Below, one piece after another: positions 1 through 6,428 of a DNA stretch of 8,480 nucleotides. The DNA is from Acetobacteraceae bacterium (GTDB lineage Bacteria > Pseudomonadota > Alphaproteobacteria > Acetobacterales > Acetobacteraceae): positions 1 to 8,480 of the forward strand of contig JASHVY010000581.1 in the NCBI GenBank assembly GCA_030044345.1. Direction: 5' to 3'. The notes below the pieces were generated by a model that did not search any database, was not told where the DNA came from, and saw nothing but the letters and a program-made list of their open reading frames with translations. A program made the position numbers and the translations under genes. Numbering within the stretch: position 1 is the stretch's first letter; each line of letters begins with the position of its first letter.

Positions 1-191
1 ATGCCCCGGCATGCCCCAGCGGAGGGCGGTCGTTCCTTGATGCGGATCAACCCGGATGGCAACCCGAATGGAAGGCGGGAGCCGCCCGCCTCGCGTGCCG
101 GCACCGGCGAGACACGCGGCCGTGCCGGTTCAGAAACGGGTTTCGGGCAAGGCGGGACGGCCTGCCATCAAGGCCTGGCACAAGATGAAGA
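1..191. other. Left-edge intergenic segment, no gene recognised
   Basis: No reading frame here gives a recognisable protein. The plus-strand frame open from the first base runs on antisense to the VOC gene, has no family resemblance and looks like a shadow. The segment is the downstream flank of the minus-strand VOC gene. It holds a 7-bp hairpin (73-91) and a 10-bp palindrome GTGCCGGCAC (95-104). Confidence 0.5.
73..91 (-). terminator. Weak hairpin downstream of the VOC gene
   Basis: AGGCGGG (73-79) and CCCGCCT (85-91) form a perfect 7-bp stem with a 5-base loop. It lies about 100 bases past the stop of the minus-strand VOC gene. On the minus strand the stem is followed by TTCCATTC, not a real U-run, so this is at best a weak intrinsic terminator or a Rho-assisted 3' end. 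Confidence 0.22.
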
Positions 192-572
192 TCAGGCCTT
201 GCGCGCCGGCGTCATCAGGCCGAGCGCCGCGCCGGTGCTGTCGATGATGAACCCGAGCCGCCCGACATCCGGCACGTCGAAGGGCGGGCGCATGATCGTT
301 CCCCCATTCTTCGTCGCGACCGTGAGGCGCGCATCCACGTCATCCACCTCGAGATATTCGAACCAGTGCGGCGGGACATGGGATGGCATCTCGGCCGGCA
401 TGGCCATGATGCCCGCCACGGGCTTGCCGCCGACCTCGGCGACCCAGTAGGTGCCGCCATTGGCCATGGACATGGGCTGGAAGCTCCAGCCGGCGAGAGC
501 GGCGTAGAATGCCTTGGCGGCTTCGACGTCGCGCGTCAGCAGCTCGTTCCAGGCGAATGTCCCATGGCCCAT
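192..572 (-). CDS. VOC family protein (glyoxalase/bleomycin-resistance fold, COG3324-like)
   Basis: A 126-residue protein made of one vicinal-oxygen-chelate module. It opens with GTFAWNELLTRDVEAAKAFY, the typical first beta strand and helix. A YWVAEVGGKPVAGIM strand pair, the PPHWFEYLEVDDVDA second-module start, a glycine-rich GGTIMRPPFDVPDVGR loop and a closing GAALGLMTP strand follow. This pattern and length match the short COG3324-type proteins annotated as glyoxalase-like or 27-kDa antigen CFP30B-like. Substrates of most members are unknown; the fold binds metal or small electrophilic metabolites, and cytoplasmic location is expected because no signal is seen. The start at 572 is preceded on the minus strand by GAGGGAAGGGA, a fair Shine-Dalgarno, and the N-terminus matches family starts. 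It is divergent from the ThDP enzyme across a 465-base gap. Family assignment is firm; the reaction is not inferable. Confidence 0.9.
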   Translation of the reverse strand: MGHGTFAWNELLTRDVEAAKAFYAALAGWSFQPMSMANGGTYWVAEVGGKPVAGIMAMPAEMPSHVPPHWFEYLEVDDVDARLTVATKNGGTIMRPPFDVPDVGRLGFIIDSTGAALGLMTPARKA

Positions 573-786
573 CGGAAAATCCCTTCCCTCATGGTGACGG
601 GGCCGCCAGCCTAACGATGATCGTGGCCTTTGCGGAAGGAATCCTGTTTCCCGGCGCAGGGGATTATGCCCCCCGATAGGCCCCGCCGGCGTGCCGCAAC
701 CCGCGGGAACGGGGAATTCGCGGAATTGTCACGATGATACGAGGGGCATCTCAGCCCCCGGTTGGGCCGATCCACAAAACGTGATC

Positions 787-824
787 GCCGGCACGCAGAA
801 GGCTGCACACTTTTGCGTGCAGGC
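787..824. other. Strong stem-loop in the VOC/ThDP-enzyme divergent gap
   Basis: GCACGCAGAA (791-800) pairs with TTTTGCGTGC (811-820): 10 bp with one G-T wobble and a 10-base loop. After a one-base mismatch the outer arms GCC (787-789) and GGC (822-824) add three more pairs. An alternative, mutually exclusive hairpin pairs CTGCAC (803-808) with GTGCAG (817-822). No U-run follows on the plus strand, so it is not a simple terminator. It lies about 215 bases upstream of both flanking starts. It could be an operator-like dyad, an RNA structure or a repeat; the sequence does not decide. Confidence 0.5.
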
Positions 825-866
825 CCTGGATCGGGAGGCCGCTCCGGGCCAGCCTTAGCATCCCGC

Positions 867-882
867 TTGCATGGGCGTGCAA
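867..882. promoter_or_regulatory. Dyad TTGCA-N6-TGCAA upstream of the ThDP enzyme gene
   Basis: A perfect 5-bp dyad TTGCA (867-871), spacer tgggcg, TGCAA (878-882), followed directly by the AT-rich stretch ATAAT. The 16-base symmetrical site is of a size typical for dimeric repressor operators and sits about 155 bases before the enzyme start. No regulator is identified and short dyads arise by chance, so the call is tentative. Confidence 0.2.
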
Positions 883-1037
883 ATAATGCGGTTGGGCAAT
901 GGGGGACGGATGAGGCAGCTTCCGCCTGGAGCGTGGGGGCCGAGTGTGCGTGAGCCGTATCTCCATGGCGGGAGGCGCTTGCGCAGGAGGTGCGCGCGCG
1001 CCACCGCGGATGCGCGGGATTGTCTTCCGATATGGAA

Positions 1038-2549
1038 ATGAACGGCGGCGAGAGCCTGCTCAGGACATTGCTCGCCGGCGGGATCGAGGTGTGCTTCACC
1101 ACGCCTCATGTCGCCGGAACCGGGTTCGCCGCATCCTTGCAGCGTGTTCCGGAGATTCGCGCGGTTGCGGTGATCGATGAATGGATCGCGACCGGCGCGG
1201 CGAACGGCTATGCGCGGATGGCGGAAAGGCCCGTGGCGACGCTCCTTTTCCCCGGGCCTGGCCTTGCGCTGGGCGAGGCCAATCTGCGCAACGCGGCTTC
1301 CGCCCACCTCCCTATCGTCAATCTGGTCGGCGACCCGGCGCGGGAGCGGCGCAGGCGCGAGCGGGGGTCCGCGCCCGCGATCGAGGAGATGGTGCGCGGC
1401 TATTCGGGATGGCTGCGCGTCTCGGCCGGGCCAAGGGATCTCGGGCGGGACGCGGCGGACGCGGTGCTCGCCGCGCGCACGGCGCCGGGATACGTGGCGA
1501 GCCTGATCGTGCCGGAAGAGGCGCTGGCGAGCGAAGTCGGCCGGCCGGCTGCCGTGTTCAATCCACCGCGGGCGCCGATGCCCGAGGCCGCCACCATCGC
1601 GCGGGTGGCTGCGGTGCTGCAGCGTGGGGAGCCGGCCGCCATCCTGCTCGGCGCGGTGGCCTCATGCACGGCAGCGCTGATCACCGCCGGGCGAATCGCT
1701 GCGGCGACCGGTGCGAGCCTGCTCGTGCCGGCGGAAGTCCGGCGCATCCGGCGCGGCGCCGGTCTCGCCGCGATCGAGCGGATCCCGCCAGGGCCGGGCG
1801 CGACGCGGCGATGTCTGAGGCGATTCCGCGTGCTCGTCCTCGCCGGGGTGCCGGCGCCGCCCCTTGGGCCTGCCGATTTGCCTGTGAACGAGGCAAAGGC
1901 TGCGGAGATCATCACGCTCGCCGCCCCCGAGGAAGACGCGGCGAGCGCGCTCGAGGCGCTGGCGGTCGCGCTTTCCGCGCATGCCACCGCCCCCTCCGTC
2001 GAGGTGGAGCGGCGGCCGCCGCCCACGCGCGGCCCGATCACCGGCGCGGGGCTTGCCGCCGTGATCGGATCGCTTCTGCCCGAATCGGCAGTGGTGGCGG
2101 ACGAGGCCGGGCCGGCGGGCCGTGAGATTTTCAGGGAATGCCGGGGCGCGCCGCCGCATGACTGGGTGGTGGGCATGGGCGAGCCGGCCGGGCTCGGGGT
2201 TGCGCTGGCGGCCGGCGCGGCCATGGCTTGTCCGGACCGGCCGGTTCTCTGCCTGACCGGCGAAGCCGGGGCGGCGCCCGCCATGCAGGCCCTTGGTTCC
2301 ATGGTGCGGGAGGGGCGAAGCGTGACGGTGCTGGTGCTCAGCGATCGCGGCAAGACGGTCCCGGGAACGCCAGCGTCGGAAGGGGCGCCACCGGCTCCCG
2401 CCGCGAGCGATCTCGAGCGGGACCAGATCGCGCTCGCCGAGGAGATGGGCGTGCCGGGACAGCGCATCGAAACGCTGGAGGCGCTGGCAGAGGCCCTTCG
2501 CGGCGGCTTTGCCAGCGGCGGACCGAGCCTGATCGAAGTGCCTTTCTGA
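1038..2549 (+). CDS. ThDP-dependent enzyme, acetolactate synthase large-subunit-like, with altered Mg/ThDP motif
   Basis: A 503-residue protein with the three-domain layout of the acetolactate synthase/benzoylformate decarboxylase superfamily. The N-terminal PYR domain starts MNGGESLLRTLLAGGIEVCF and keeps the catalytic Glu (E48, in DEWIATGAANGYARM) and the conserved stretch SAHLPIVNLVGD. A central domain follows (about 180-330, AAILLGAVASC to APEEDAASALEALA). The C-terminal PP domain includes PPHDWVVG (H374) and AAGAAMACPDRPVL. It best fits the catabolic 'acetolactate synthase large subunit-like' group. The ThDP/Mg motif, usually GDG-N(about 25)-NN, here reads GEA (408-410) and DR (436-437), and the N-terminal NPG turn reads TPH (22-24). 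These changes make ordinary catalysis uncertain. I chose ATG 1038 because family members start MNGxESL; ATG 1032 is two codons upstream, and GTG 990 has its AGGAG abutting the start codon. A single-gene unit, convergent with the next gene. Confidence 0.85.
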   Translation: MNGGESLLRTLLAGGIEVCFTTPHVAGTGFAASLQRVPEIRAVAVIDEWIATGAANGYARMAERPVATLLFPGPGLALGEANLRNAASAHLPIVNLVGDPARERRRRERGSAPAIEEMVRGYSGWLRVSAGPRDLGRDAADAVLAARTAPGYVASLIVPEEALASEVGRPAAVFNPPRAPMPEAATIARVAAVLQRGEPAAILLGAVASCTAALITAGRIAAATGASLLVPAEVRRIRRGAGLAAIERIPPGPGATRRCLRRFRVLVLAGVPAPPLGPADLPVNEAKAAEIITLAAPEEDAASALEALAVALSAHATAPSVEVERRPPPTRGPITGAGLAAVIGSLLPESAVVADEAGPAGREIFRECRGAPPHDWVVGMGEPAGLGVALAAGAAMACPDRPVLCLTGEAGAAPAMQALGSMVREGRSVTVLVLSDRGKTVPGTPASEGAPPAPAASDLERDQIALAEEMGVPGQRIETLEALAEALRGGFASGGPSLIEVPF

Positions 2550-2571
2550 TTTTACTTAGATTCTAATGGTT

Positions 2572-3120
2572 CTACTGGCGCAGATTGGCCGTATTCGCGC
2601 CGCCGAGGACATCGACGCCGGTGACGCAGCGCAGGAACGCCGTGGTCGCCCGGTTGCTTCCATGCAGCGAAACCTTCTGCGGTGAGGCGATGCCGGCGGT
2701 GACTCTCATGACGCTCACCGTCTCCATGGCCGAGATCATGTCATCGAGCTGCTCGCGCGAGACGGAAACGATGGCCGTATCGCGCGTGTTCGAGGTGACA
2801 GCCAGAATGGAATGATAAGGCCCGATATCGAAAACCAAGTTTCCTTTCACGTTATCGGGAAGAACCCAGTTGTCCTGCGAATAGCGGACCTCGAAATCGC
2901 CCACCCCGGCGCGCAGCCCGAATCCATTGTCCTGACCCGTCGTGAAGGCGATGCAGACATCTGCCCCCGGAGAGCCGGGGGCCTGCTGCTCTTTCGCGAT
3001 CCAGTCTCCGCTGACGACGAGGGTGCGCAGCGTCTCGTCGGCACGCGCGCGCAGGCCGGAGAGCGCCAGGAGCGCGGCCAGGGCACATGCGCCGATCGTG
3101 ACGGGGCCTGTGCGCCGCAT
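2572..3120 (-). CDS. Small exported protein of unknown function
   Basis: A 182-residue protein. The N-terminus has basic residues, a hydrophobic core (IGACALAALLALSGL) and an ARA cleavage site after residue 27, so Sec export to the periplasm is likely. The mature part of about 155 residues starts DETLRTLVVSGDWIAKE and has two cysteines (C56 and C165) that could form one disulfide. It looks beta-rich and ends in SLHGSNRATTAFLRCV followed by a short tail. An L-x-G-S-x-A-x-x-x-F-x-x-C ending reminds me of small periplasmic IalB- or DUF1176-like proteins, but this is only resemblance. The gene is convergent with the ThDP enzyme, with 22 bases between stops. Its start is preceded by GGGCGGA, a modest ribosome site, and by a TGAAA-N3-TTTCA dyad about 60 bases upstream. 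No function can be given. Confidence 0.8.
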   Translation of the reverse strand: MRRTGPVTIGACALAALLALSGLRARADETLRTLVVSGDWIAKEQQAPGSPGADVCIAFTTGQDNGFGLRAGVGDFEVRYSQDNWVLPDNVKGNLVFDIGPYHSILAVTSNTRDTAIVSVSREQLDDMISAMETVSVMRVTAGIASPQKVSLHGSNRATTAFLRCVTGVDVLGGANTANLRQ

Positions 3121-3176
3121 TTACATGTCCGCCCTGAAGGTTCTGGAGAGCACAATGAACATTGGAAACTCTCCGG

Positions 3177-3189
3177 TGAAACAGTTTCA
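3177..3189. promoter_or_regulatory. Dyad TGAAA-CAG-TTTCA upstream of the exported-protein gene
   Basis: A perfect 5-bp inverted repeat with a 3-base centre, 57-69 bases upstream of the minus-strand start codon at 3120. Position and symmetry suit an operator, but no promoter hexamers could be assigned with confidence and no regulator is known. Confidence 0.22.
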
Positions 3190-3422
3190 GCTCCGCGATA
3201 ATTCAGTATGCGGCCGCCATCGTCCACGTCAAGCAGCCGGAACGATCCGGTGATTGCCGGCCAATGCCAATAAAGAACCGCCGGCGGCTGCTGAGTGCCA
3301 TCCGGCGGCGAAGTTTGCGAACCCTCGAAGGCTGGGAGATGTCCTTCGCTGAGGCGGCCATTGGGTAGACGAAATGCGACGGCGCCGCTGTGGCGCAGGT
3401 CACACAAGCGTGCCGCCGGAGG

Positions 3423-3436
3423 ACCGGGTGCCCGGT
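3423..3436. repeat. 14-base palindrome ACCGGG-TG-CCCGGT
   Basis: Two perfectly complementary 6-base arms around a 2-base centre, 8 bases before the hairpin at 3444. It could be an operator half of a larger element or part of an extragenic repeat. Seen directly; meaning unknown. Confidence 0.3.
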
Positions 3437-3443
3437 TTCGTTC

Positions 3444-3475
3444 AGAGCGTGTCCAGCCTGACCGAACACGCTTTT
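3444..3475 (+). terminator. Terminator-like hairpin without an upstream gene (possible extragenic palindrome)
   Basis: AGAGCGTGT (3444-3452) pairs with ACACGCTTT (3466-3474), 9 bp with one G-T pair and a 13-base loop. On the plus strand it is followed by T then GCGTTGTTTT, resembling an intrinsic terminator. No plus-strand gene ends nearby, since both neighbours are on the minus strand, so it may instead be a dispersed intergenic palindrome of the kind common in alphaproteobacteria. Confidence 0.3.
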
Positions 3476-3644
3476 GCGTTGTTTTGCCGAGCGGATTGAC
3501 GCGCCTGAGGAGGATATCGACGGTCTGAGCGAGACCGGCAGACCCCCGCGCGGATCACCGCCCTTGCCAATCCTTATTTCTGTTGGCCTGCTGATCCTCT
3601 CCGTTCGCCGCGAAATGCGACGAACTTCGAGGGCAGGACACGAG

Positions 3645-4208
3645 CTAGCCGCGGCGCGCCCGGATCTCTGCCGTGCTCACCGCGCCGCCCCGCACAACCC
3701 GCCAGGCAGGCCAGGTCTCCCGTGTCTCGACCACTCTCCGGTCGCGAAAGACATCGGCGTGCAACGGATAGGCGGTGGTGGATTTGAGGCGCTCCATCGC
3801 GAAGCGGGAGGTCACCTTCTTCAGCGGCGCAATTGCGATCAATTGCTTGTAGAGCGCATCGAACTCGGCCATGTCGGCCACGGCGACGCGCAGCATGTAA
3901 TCATCCTCGCCGGCCATGCGGTAAAGCTCCATCACCGCGGGCATGGCCGCAACCGCGGTCGCGAATCGCTCCAGCCAGTCCGGCGTGTGGTCTCCCGCCT
4001 CCACCGCAACGAAGACGGTCAGCCCCATCCCGACCCGCTCGGGGGCGACCAGCGCCACACGCCTTGTGATGACACCGGCGAGTTCCAGCTTCTGGATCCG
4101 CTTCCAGCAAGGCGTGGGCGACAAGCCCACACGCTCGGCAAGCTGGGCGATCGAAAGGGTCGCATCCTCCTGCAGGATGGCCAGCAGCTTGCGATCGATT
4201 TCATCCAT
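3645..4208 (-). CDS. Lrp/AsnC family transcriptional regulator with extended C-terminus
   Basis: A 187-residue DNA-binding regulator. Residues 1-47 (MDEIDRKLLAILQEDATLS and on through LSPTPCWKRIQKLELAGVI) are the AsnC winged helix-turn-helix, with the recognition helix around 30-42. A linker leads to the RAM/AsnC effector domain (about 62-145), including VFVAVEAGDH, the effector-site-like segment MAGEDDYMLRV (98-108) and SRFAMERLKSTTAYPL. Family proteins of this type normally end there at about 150 residues; this one continues about 38 residues, rich in Arg and Trp. The start at 4208 follows AGGGAGG with good spacing, and the upstream in-frame ATG at 4298 would add 30 residues with no family match. 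Divergent from the PLP enzyme gene, which is its probable target. Members bind amino acids and often repress themselves; the ligand is unknown. Confidence 0.93.
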   Translation of the reverse strand: MDEIDRKLLAILQEDATLSIAQLAERVGLSPTPCWKRIQKLELAGVITRRVALVAPERVGMGLTVFVAVEAGDHTPDWLERFATAVAAMPAVMELYRMAGEDDYMLRVAVADMAEFDALYKQLIAIAPLKKVTSRFAMERLKSTTAYPLHADVFRDRRVVETRETWPAWRVVRGGAVSTAEIRARRG

Positions 4209-4297
4209 CGGATCCTCCCTCGGAATCCTCCCTGCCGATCCCAAAACGACGTCTCCTTTCGCAGGCATGCTGCGGCACGGATGCGTGTCGGCAGACA

Positions 4298-4325
4298 TTC
4301 ACTCTATAAATTTGATGGAGATAAT
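4298..4325 (+). promoter_or_regulatory. Candidate promoter for the PLP enzyme gene, overlapping the regulator promoter
   Basis: TTCACT (4298-4303) and GATAAT (4320-4325) are 16 bases apart on the plus strand. They would start transcription near 4332, about 67 bases before ATG 4399. The hexamers overlap those of the opposite promoter, so one bound protein could control both directions. The -35 box is a poor match, so this is weaker than the minus-strand call. Confidence 0.35.
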
Positions 4326-4331
4326 AGACAA
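4303..4331 (-). promoter_or_regulatory. Sigma70-type promoter for the AsnC regulator gene
   Basis: On the minus strand TTGTCT (4331-4326) and TATAGA (4308-4303) are separated by exactly 17 bases. They lie in a markedly AT-rich island in otherwise GC-rich DNA. Transcription would start near 4296, giving a leader of about 88 bases to the ATG at 4208. An ATG at 4298-4296 would lie almost at +1, so a minor leaderless product cannot be excluded. Confidence 0.6.
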
Positions 4332-4398
4332 TGAAAAAACAGCGCAGGATCGATCATGCGCTTGGCGGCGCGGGGCCGGTTGGGTTAACCGCTTGCTT

Positions 4399-6279
4399 AT
4401 GACCGGTTCCTTCCTGCAGACGCGTCCGCATCCCGGCCTCGAGCCGGCGCTTCGCCAGGCGATCGAGGCGGAATGGCTGGCGCTCGGTCGCGCCGCTTCG
4501 ATCGCCCGGGCCGGGCTTGCCGGGGCGCGAGTCGCGGCCCTCGCCGCTGTCGCGGAGAATGAAGTCTTCCCCGACTGGTTCGCGCCGATGGCCTCCCCGA
4601 TTCCGCCAAGTGAAGCGGCGCTGAAGACGGTCTGGGCGGAGATCGGCCATGGCGAGCCGATCACACCCGAAGATCTTGAAGCCGTCCGTGCCCTCTGGCC
4701 GCTGCTCGCTCCGGCCGAGGCGATCATGGAGACGGGGGGCGATATCCGCCTCCAGCTCGACCCGCAGACAAGGCTCAATGGCTATGGCGCGAGCCACCGC
4801 CCGCGGCCCTGGGCGATCACCTACGCCTCCACCACCGCTTCCTCGATCTCCGAGCGCGGCTATGCGGCCGCCGACTCCGCACGCCGCGCCGTCACCACGG
4901 CCATGCTGCGGCGTGGAGACCGCCGGCCGGTTGCCTCCCTCCTTTCCGCCGTCCGTGCCCGCCTCGCGCGGATTTATCACGTGCCGCGCGGCGGCACGGT
5001 GGTACTCGCGGCTTCGGGCACGGATGCCGAGCTGCTGGCGCTCGCGCTTGCCCACGCAGCCGAGCCTGACCGGCCGATTCTCACCATCCTGATTGCCCCC
5101 GAGGAGACCGGCTCGGGGGTGCCGATAGCGGCGCGCGGCCGGCATTTCGCGATCGATACCGCCCGCGGCCGAGCGGTTTCCCGCGAAACCCCGGTCGCCG
5201 GCTTTCGCGCCGATACCGAGCTCGTCGCCATTCGCCTGCGCGACATGGCCGGAGCCATCCGCCCGCTTGCCCTGGTGGAAGAAGAGATTGCGGCGGAGCT
5301 TGCCGCCGGCATCGAAGCCGGGCGACGCGTCGTGCTGCATGCGCTCGATCTCTCGAAGACTGGCCTGCTCGCCCCGCGCCCGGCCCTGCTCTCTCGCCTC
5401 AGGGCTCGCTTCGGCGCTGCGTTCGATATCGTCGTCGATGCCTGCCAGCTTCGGCTCTCGCGCGCCTCGATCCGTGATTACCTCGACCTCGATGCCACGG
5501 TCCTGATCACCGGTTCGAAATTCCTCACCGGCCCGCCTTTCTCAGGTGCGCTTCTGTTGCCCGGTGCGATCGCGAGCCGGCTCGCGCGGGGGCGCCTGCC
5601 GGAAGGGCTCGACGCTTATTTCGGGCGGGAGGATTTTCCCGCCCTGTGCCCGGCCGCCGACTTTCTTCCCCTTGCCGGCAACTACGGCTTGGCCCTCCGC
5701 TGGGTCGCAGCACTCGCCGAGCTTGGCGCCCTGCTCCGCATCTCGCAGCCGCGGCGGGCGGCGATCATCGCCGGCTTTGGCCGTATCGTGCGCGAGGAAG
5801 CTGCCTCCGACCCGGGGATCCGCCTGCTCGAGACCGACTTGCCGGAGCGCGGCCCGCATGAGCGGCCCTGGGAACGGCTGCCGAGCATCTTTGCCTTCGC
5901 TGTCCGCGCCCCCTTCGCCGAACGCTGGCTCGATCCCGGCGAGGCGCGCGCGGTCTATCGCTGGCTGAACGCCGATCTCTCCCGGGCCCTGCCGGATGCG
6001 CCGGTCGCGCTCGCGGCGCGCATTTGCCATATCGGCCAACCCGTCGCGCTGCCGCAATGGGATGGGTTGCCGGGCAGCATGGGGGTGCTGCGCGTTGCCT
6101 GTGGCGCCCGCCTCATCGCGGGCGAGCCTTCCCATCGCGGGCTCGGCCCGGCCGAGCGCCTTGCCCGGGAATTCGACGATGTGCGCACCGTCTTCCGCAA
6201 GCTCCGCCTGATCCGCGAGAACTGGCGGCGCCTCGCCGCCATCGATCCCAAGCCGCATTACCGCTCGCGCGCGATCTGA
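4399..6279 (+). CDS. Orphan fold-type-I PLP-dependent enzyme (aminotransferase class V/decarboxylase-like)
   Basis: A 626-residue protein I cannot assign to a named family. PLP fold-type-I landmarks are clear. A glycine/Thr phosphate-contact motif ASGTDAE lies at 205-211. The strand VVDACQ has the pyridine-nitrogen Asp at D347. TGSKFLTGPPFSGA carries the probable Schiff-base lysine K374. Before these, an N-terminal region of about 140 residues leads to GYGASHRPRPWAITYASTT, and after them a C-terminal domain runs to residue 626 with LPLAGNYGLALRW and ICHIGQPV. It has no signal peptide or membrane helix, so it is cytosolic. Length is well above the 350-450 residues of most aminotransferases. 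ATG 4399 is chosen because the protein-like sequence starts there; no good ribosome site is visible, and an in-frame ATG at 4315 is the alternative. Divergent from the AsnC regulator, which suggests an amino-acid substrate. Reaction unknown. Confidence 0.85.
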   Translation: MTGSFLQTRPHPGLEPALRQAIEAEWLALGRAASIARAGLAGARVAALAAVAENEVFPDWFAPMASPIPPSEAALKTVWAEIGHGEPITPEDLEAVRALWPLLAPAEAIMETGGDIRLQLDPQTRLNGYGASHRPRPWAITYASTTASSISERGYAAADSARRAVTTAMLRRGDRRPVASLLSAVRARLARIYHVPRGGTVVLAASGTDAELLALALAHAAEPDRPILTILIAPEETGSGVPIAARGRHFAIDTARGRAVSRETPVAGFRADTELVAIRLRDMAGAIRPLALVEEEIAAELAAGIEAGRRVVLHALDLSKTGLLAPRPALLSRLRARFGAAFDIVVDACQLRLSRASIRDYLDLDATVLITGSKFLTGPPFSGALLLPGAIASRLARGRLPEGLDAYFGREDFPALCPAADFLPLAGNYGLALRWVAALAELGALLRISQPRRAAIIAGFGRIVREEAASDPGIRLLETDLPERGPHERPWERLPSIFAFAVRAPFAERWLDPGEARAVYRWLNADLSRALPDAPVALAARICHIGQPVALPQWDGLPGSMGVLRVACGARLIAGEPSHRGLGPAERLAREFDDVRTVFRKLRLIRENWRRLAAIDPKPHYRSRAI

Positions 6280-6408
6280 CCTTCCCTTCCGGCGCGCAGG
6301 CAGAGATTCTTTTCCTGCATATCCTTTGAATTTCGGCAAAACCTCCGGCTTGCCGCGGCCTTTCTCCCTGCCGACATGGCATGGCAGTTCCCGCACGCCG
6401 GGACGGCA

Positions 6409-6420
6409 AGAGGAGGGAGG
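6409..6420 (+). promoter_or_regulatory. Ribosome binding site fixing the start of the 80-residue protein
   Basis: A purine run containing AGGAGGGAGG ends 8 bases before ATG 6429. It supports this start over the in-frame ATG at 6381 and over ATG 6441 or 6444, which lie too far downstream for the same site. Confidence 0.6.
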
Positions 6421-6428
6421 CGCCCGTG

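Larger units (their letters stand above)
573..1037. other. Divergent intergenic region, no gene seen
   Basis: This 465-base gap separates the 5' ends of the minus-strand VOC gene and the plus-strand ThDP enzyme gene, so it should hold both promoters. Open frames here, including a 163-codon minus-strand one, give low-complexity Arg/Ser/Pro-rich translations with no family look, and I treat them as chance. Visible structure: a dyad AATTC-GCG-GAATT (715-727), a GGGGC/GCCCC hairpin (743-758), a 10-bp stem-loop (787-824) and a TTGCA/TGCAA dyad (867-882). I could not identify a convincing -35/-10 pair for either gene. Confidence 0.5.
3121..3644. other. Intergenic region, no gene seen
   Basis: This 524-base gap lies between the start of the exported-protein gene and the stop of the AsnC regulator gene, both on the minus strand. 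I looked for a missed gene. The only suggestive translation is a minus-strand frame around 3170-3300 with LLDVDDGG, but its third-position G+C is low for this genome, so I read it as non-coding. Content: dyads at 3177-3189 and 3423-3436, a terminator-like hairpin at 3444-3475, and a 12-base direct repeat CGAAATGCGACG (3370-3381 and 3611-3622) that is probably chance. Confidence 0.5.

Noticed and set aside
1..450. Plus-strand open frame of 149 codons from the window edge
   Set aside because: It runs antisense through the well-supported VOC gene and its translation is low-complexity with no family resemblance.
990..1037. GTG at 990 as the start of the ThDP enzyme
   Set aside because: Its AGGAG touches the start codon, and the added residues do not match the family, which starts MNGxESL as at 1038.
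611..1102. Minus-strand open frame of 163 codons in the VOC/ThDP gap
   Set aside because: Translation is Ser/Pro/Arg-rich with no motif, overlaps the ThDP gene start, and has no ribosome site; GC-rich DNA gives such frames by chance.
1400..2467. 355-codon minus-strand frame antisense to the ThDP gene
   Set aside because: Mirror of a GC-rich gene; Ala/Ser/Pro-rich translation and no conserved motif.
3203..3469. Possible small minus-strand gene upstream of the exported-protein gene
   Set aside because: Third-position composition is low in G+C compared with the real genes here and no family pattern or ribosome site is seen.
3370..3622. 12-base direct repeat CGAAATGCGACG (3370-3381 and 3611-3622) as possible element boundaries
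   Set aside because: One or two repeats of this length are expected by chance in 8.5 kb, and nothing between the copies looks mobile.
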